A stretch of DNA of 64,000 bases from Arthrobacter sp. NtRootA1 (GTDB lineage: Bacteria > Actinomycetota > Actinomycetes > Actinomycetales > Micrococcaceae). The notes under the pieces were generated by a model. It saw only the letters and a program-made list of their open reading frames with translations, did not search any database and was not told the origin of the DNA. Made by a program: the position numbers and the translations under genes. The stretch lies in NCBI RefSeq assembly GCF_019976975.1, contig NZ_AP024630.1, positions 1-64,000 of the forward strand, given 5' to 3'. Shown here piece after piece: positions 63,446 through 64,000 of this stretch (positions are counted from its first letter, which is position 1; every line of letters starts with the position of its first letter).

Positions 63446-63703
63446 CTACTGCCTGTAGCCTTCGACTTCGCTGATGGGCCGCGGTTCGGCGTCGTCGGGA
63501 TCCTCACCAGCGTGCTTCTTGGCCCGGCGCTGGCGGAGCAAGTCCCAGCACTGGTCGAGTTGAGCCTCGAGCTGGGCCAAGCGGGCGCGGCTGCCGTCGC
63601 TGTCCACAGCGTCCTCCGTTCCGCCGCCCGTCGCTGCATCCCGCAGCCGGTGCTCCTCTTCCACGAGTGACTGGATCCGTTCCAGAAGATCCTGTTCGTC
63701 CAT
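63446..63703 (-). CDS. DUF2630-family small protein
   Basis: An 85-aa helical protein: MDEQDLLERIQSLVEEEHRLRD at the start and RLAQLEAQLDQCWDLLRQRRAKKHAGEDPDDA later fit DUF2630, a family of unknown function in actinobacteria. AAGGAG lies 8 bp before the ATG at 63703. It converges with glycerate kinase and is divergent from the DUF1905 gene. Confidence 0.85.
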   Translation of the reverse strand: MDEQDLLERIQSLVEEEHRLRDAATGGGTEDAVDSDGSRARLAQLEAQLDQCWDLLRQRRAKKHAGEDPDDAEPRPISEVEGYRQ

Positions 63704-63797
63704 GGCCTGCTCTCCTTGGTTCACTGGATAGTTGCTTATACGAACGTAGTCTGGCTGGCGGGATGCGTCTACGGGTGGCCGACGGCATACTTGGGAC

Positions 63798-64000
63798 ATG
63801 AAATTCACCACGACCATCATCGGCGATGGCAACAAGGCCGGCATTGAGGTTCCGGAGGAAATCGTTAGTGCGCTCGATGCCGGCAAGCGGCCCCCAGTAG
63901 TTGTCACCATCAACGGCCAGAGCTACAGAAGCAGCATTGCCGTAATGGGTGGGAAATACATGGTGGGTGTCAGCTCCGCGAACAGGGACCTGACCGGGGC
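63798..64000 (+). CDS. DUF1905-family protein (partial, cut by window end)
   Basis: The first 67 residues are present, beginning MKFTTTIIGDGNKAGIEVPEEIVSAL and continuing RPPVVVTINGQSYRSSIAVMGGKYMVGVSS. This is the small beta-barrel DUF1905 pattern, sometimes linked to a YdeI-like C-terminal domain. The 3' end lies outside the window. The function is unknown. Confidence 0.8.
   Translation, partial: MKFTTTIIGDGNKAGIEVPEEIVSALDAGKRPPVVVTINGQSYRSSIAVMGGKYMVGVSSANRDLTG

Overview
The window reads as the origin-proximal part of a high-GC actinobacterial chromosome, most likely an Arthrobacter/Paenarthrobacter-type member of the Micrococcaceae. It begins at the first base of dnaA. The gene order dnaA, dnaN, gnd, recF, dciA, gyrB, gyrA, DUF3566 protein, tRNA-Ile, DLW-39, tRNA-Ala, then ppi, rhomboid, crgA, pabA, pknB, pknA, pbpA, rodA, pstP, fhaB, fhaA, tRNA-Leu is the conserved actinobacterial origin block, also known from mycobacteria. 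The genus call is an inference from gene content and order; no marker gene in the window proves it.

Layout. 1-12190: replication and topology core, with oriC between dnaA and dnaN, followed by two tRNA genes. 12200-19436: a secreted GH84 enzyme, an EamA transporter, a glycosyltransferase, a membrane protein in the CwsA position, cyclophilin, rhomboid protease and a GyrI-like protein. 19437-20191: a non-coding stretch with more perfect DnaA boxes than oriC itself. 20192-23354: a DNA alkylation-repair block (Tag, AlkB, two Ogt-type methyltransferases and a sigma factor, four of the five genes tightly coupled). 23400-35049: division and cell-wall block (CrgA, class E sortase, small membrane protein, PabA, then the seven-gene fhaA-to-pknB run with nearly every stop and start overlapping). 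35436-35633: tRNA-Leu, its terminator and a 66-bp near-perfect palindrome.

35649-64000 is a metabolic and accessory region. It holds a FadR-regulated enolase-superfamily dehydratase, a TetR-regulated putrescine oxidase, and a GntR-regulated 5-oxoprolinase-type locus (pxpA, MHS transporter, fused pxpBC, biotin carboxylase with biotin carrier). It continues with an alditol oxidase carrying a LacI-type operator, BASS and SulP transporters, a RelA/SpoT-domain protein, sugar and organic-acid enzymes (PfkB kinase, GH2 hydrolase, hydroxyacid dehydrogenase, glycerate kinase) and several small proteins. The last gene (DUF1905) is cut by the window end.

I see no insertion sequence, prophage, CRISPR array or rRNA gene. 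The signals that ordinary annotation does not explain best are the second DnaA-box cluster, with its diverged tandem duplication, and the sigma factor sandwiched between two alkyltransferases. The long palindrome beside tRNA-Leu and a coupled 56-residue membrane protein between sortase and pabA also stand out.
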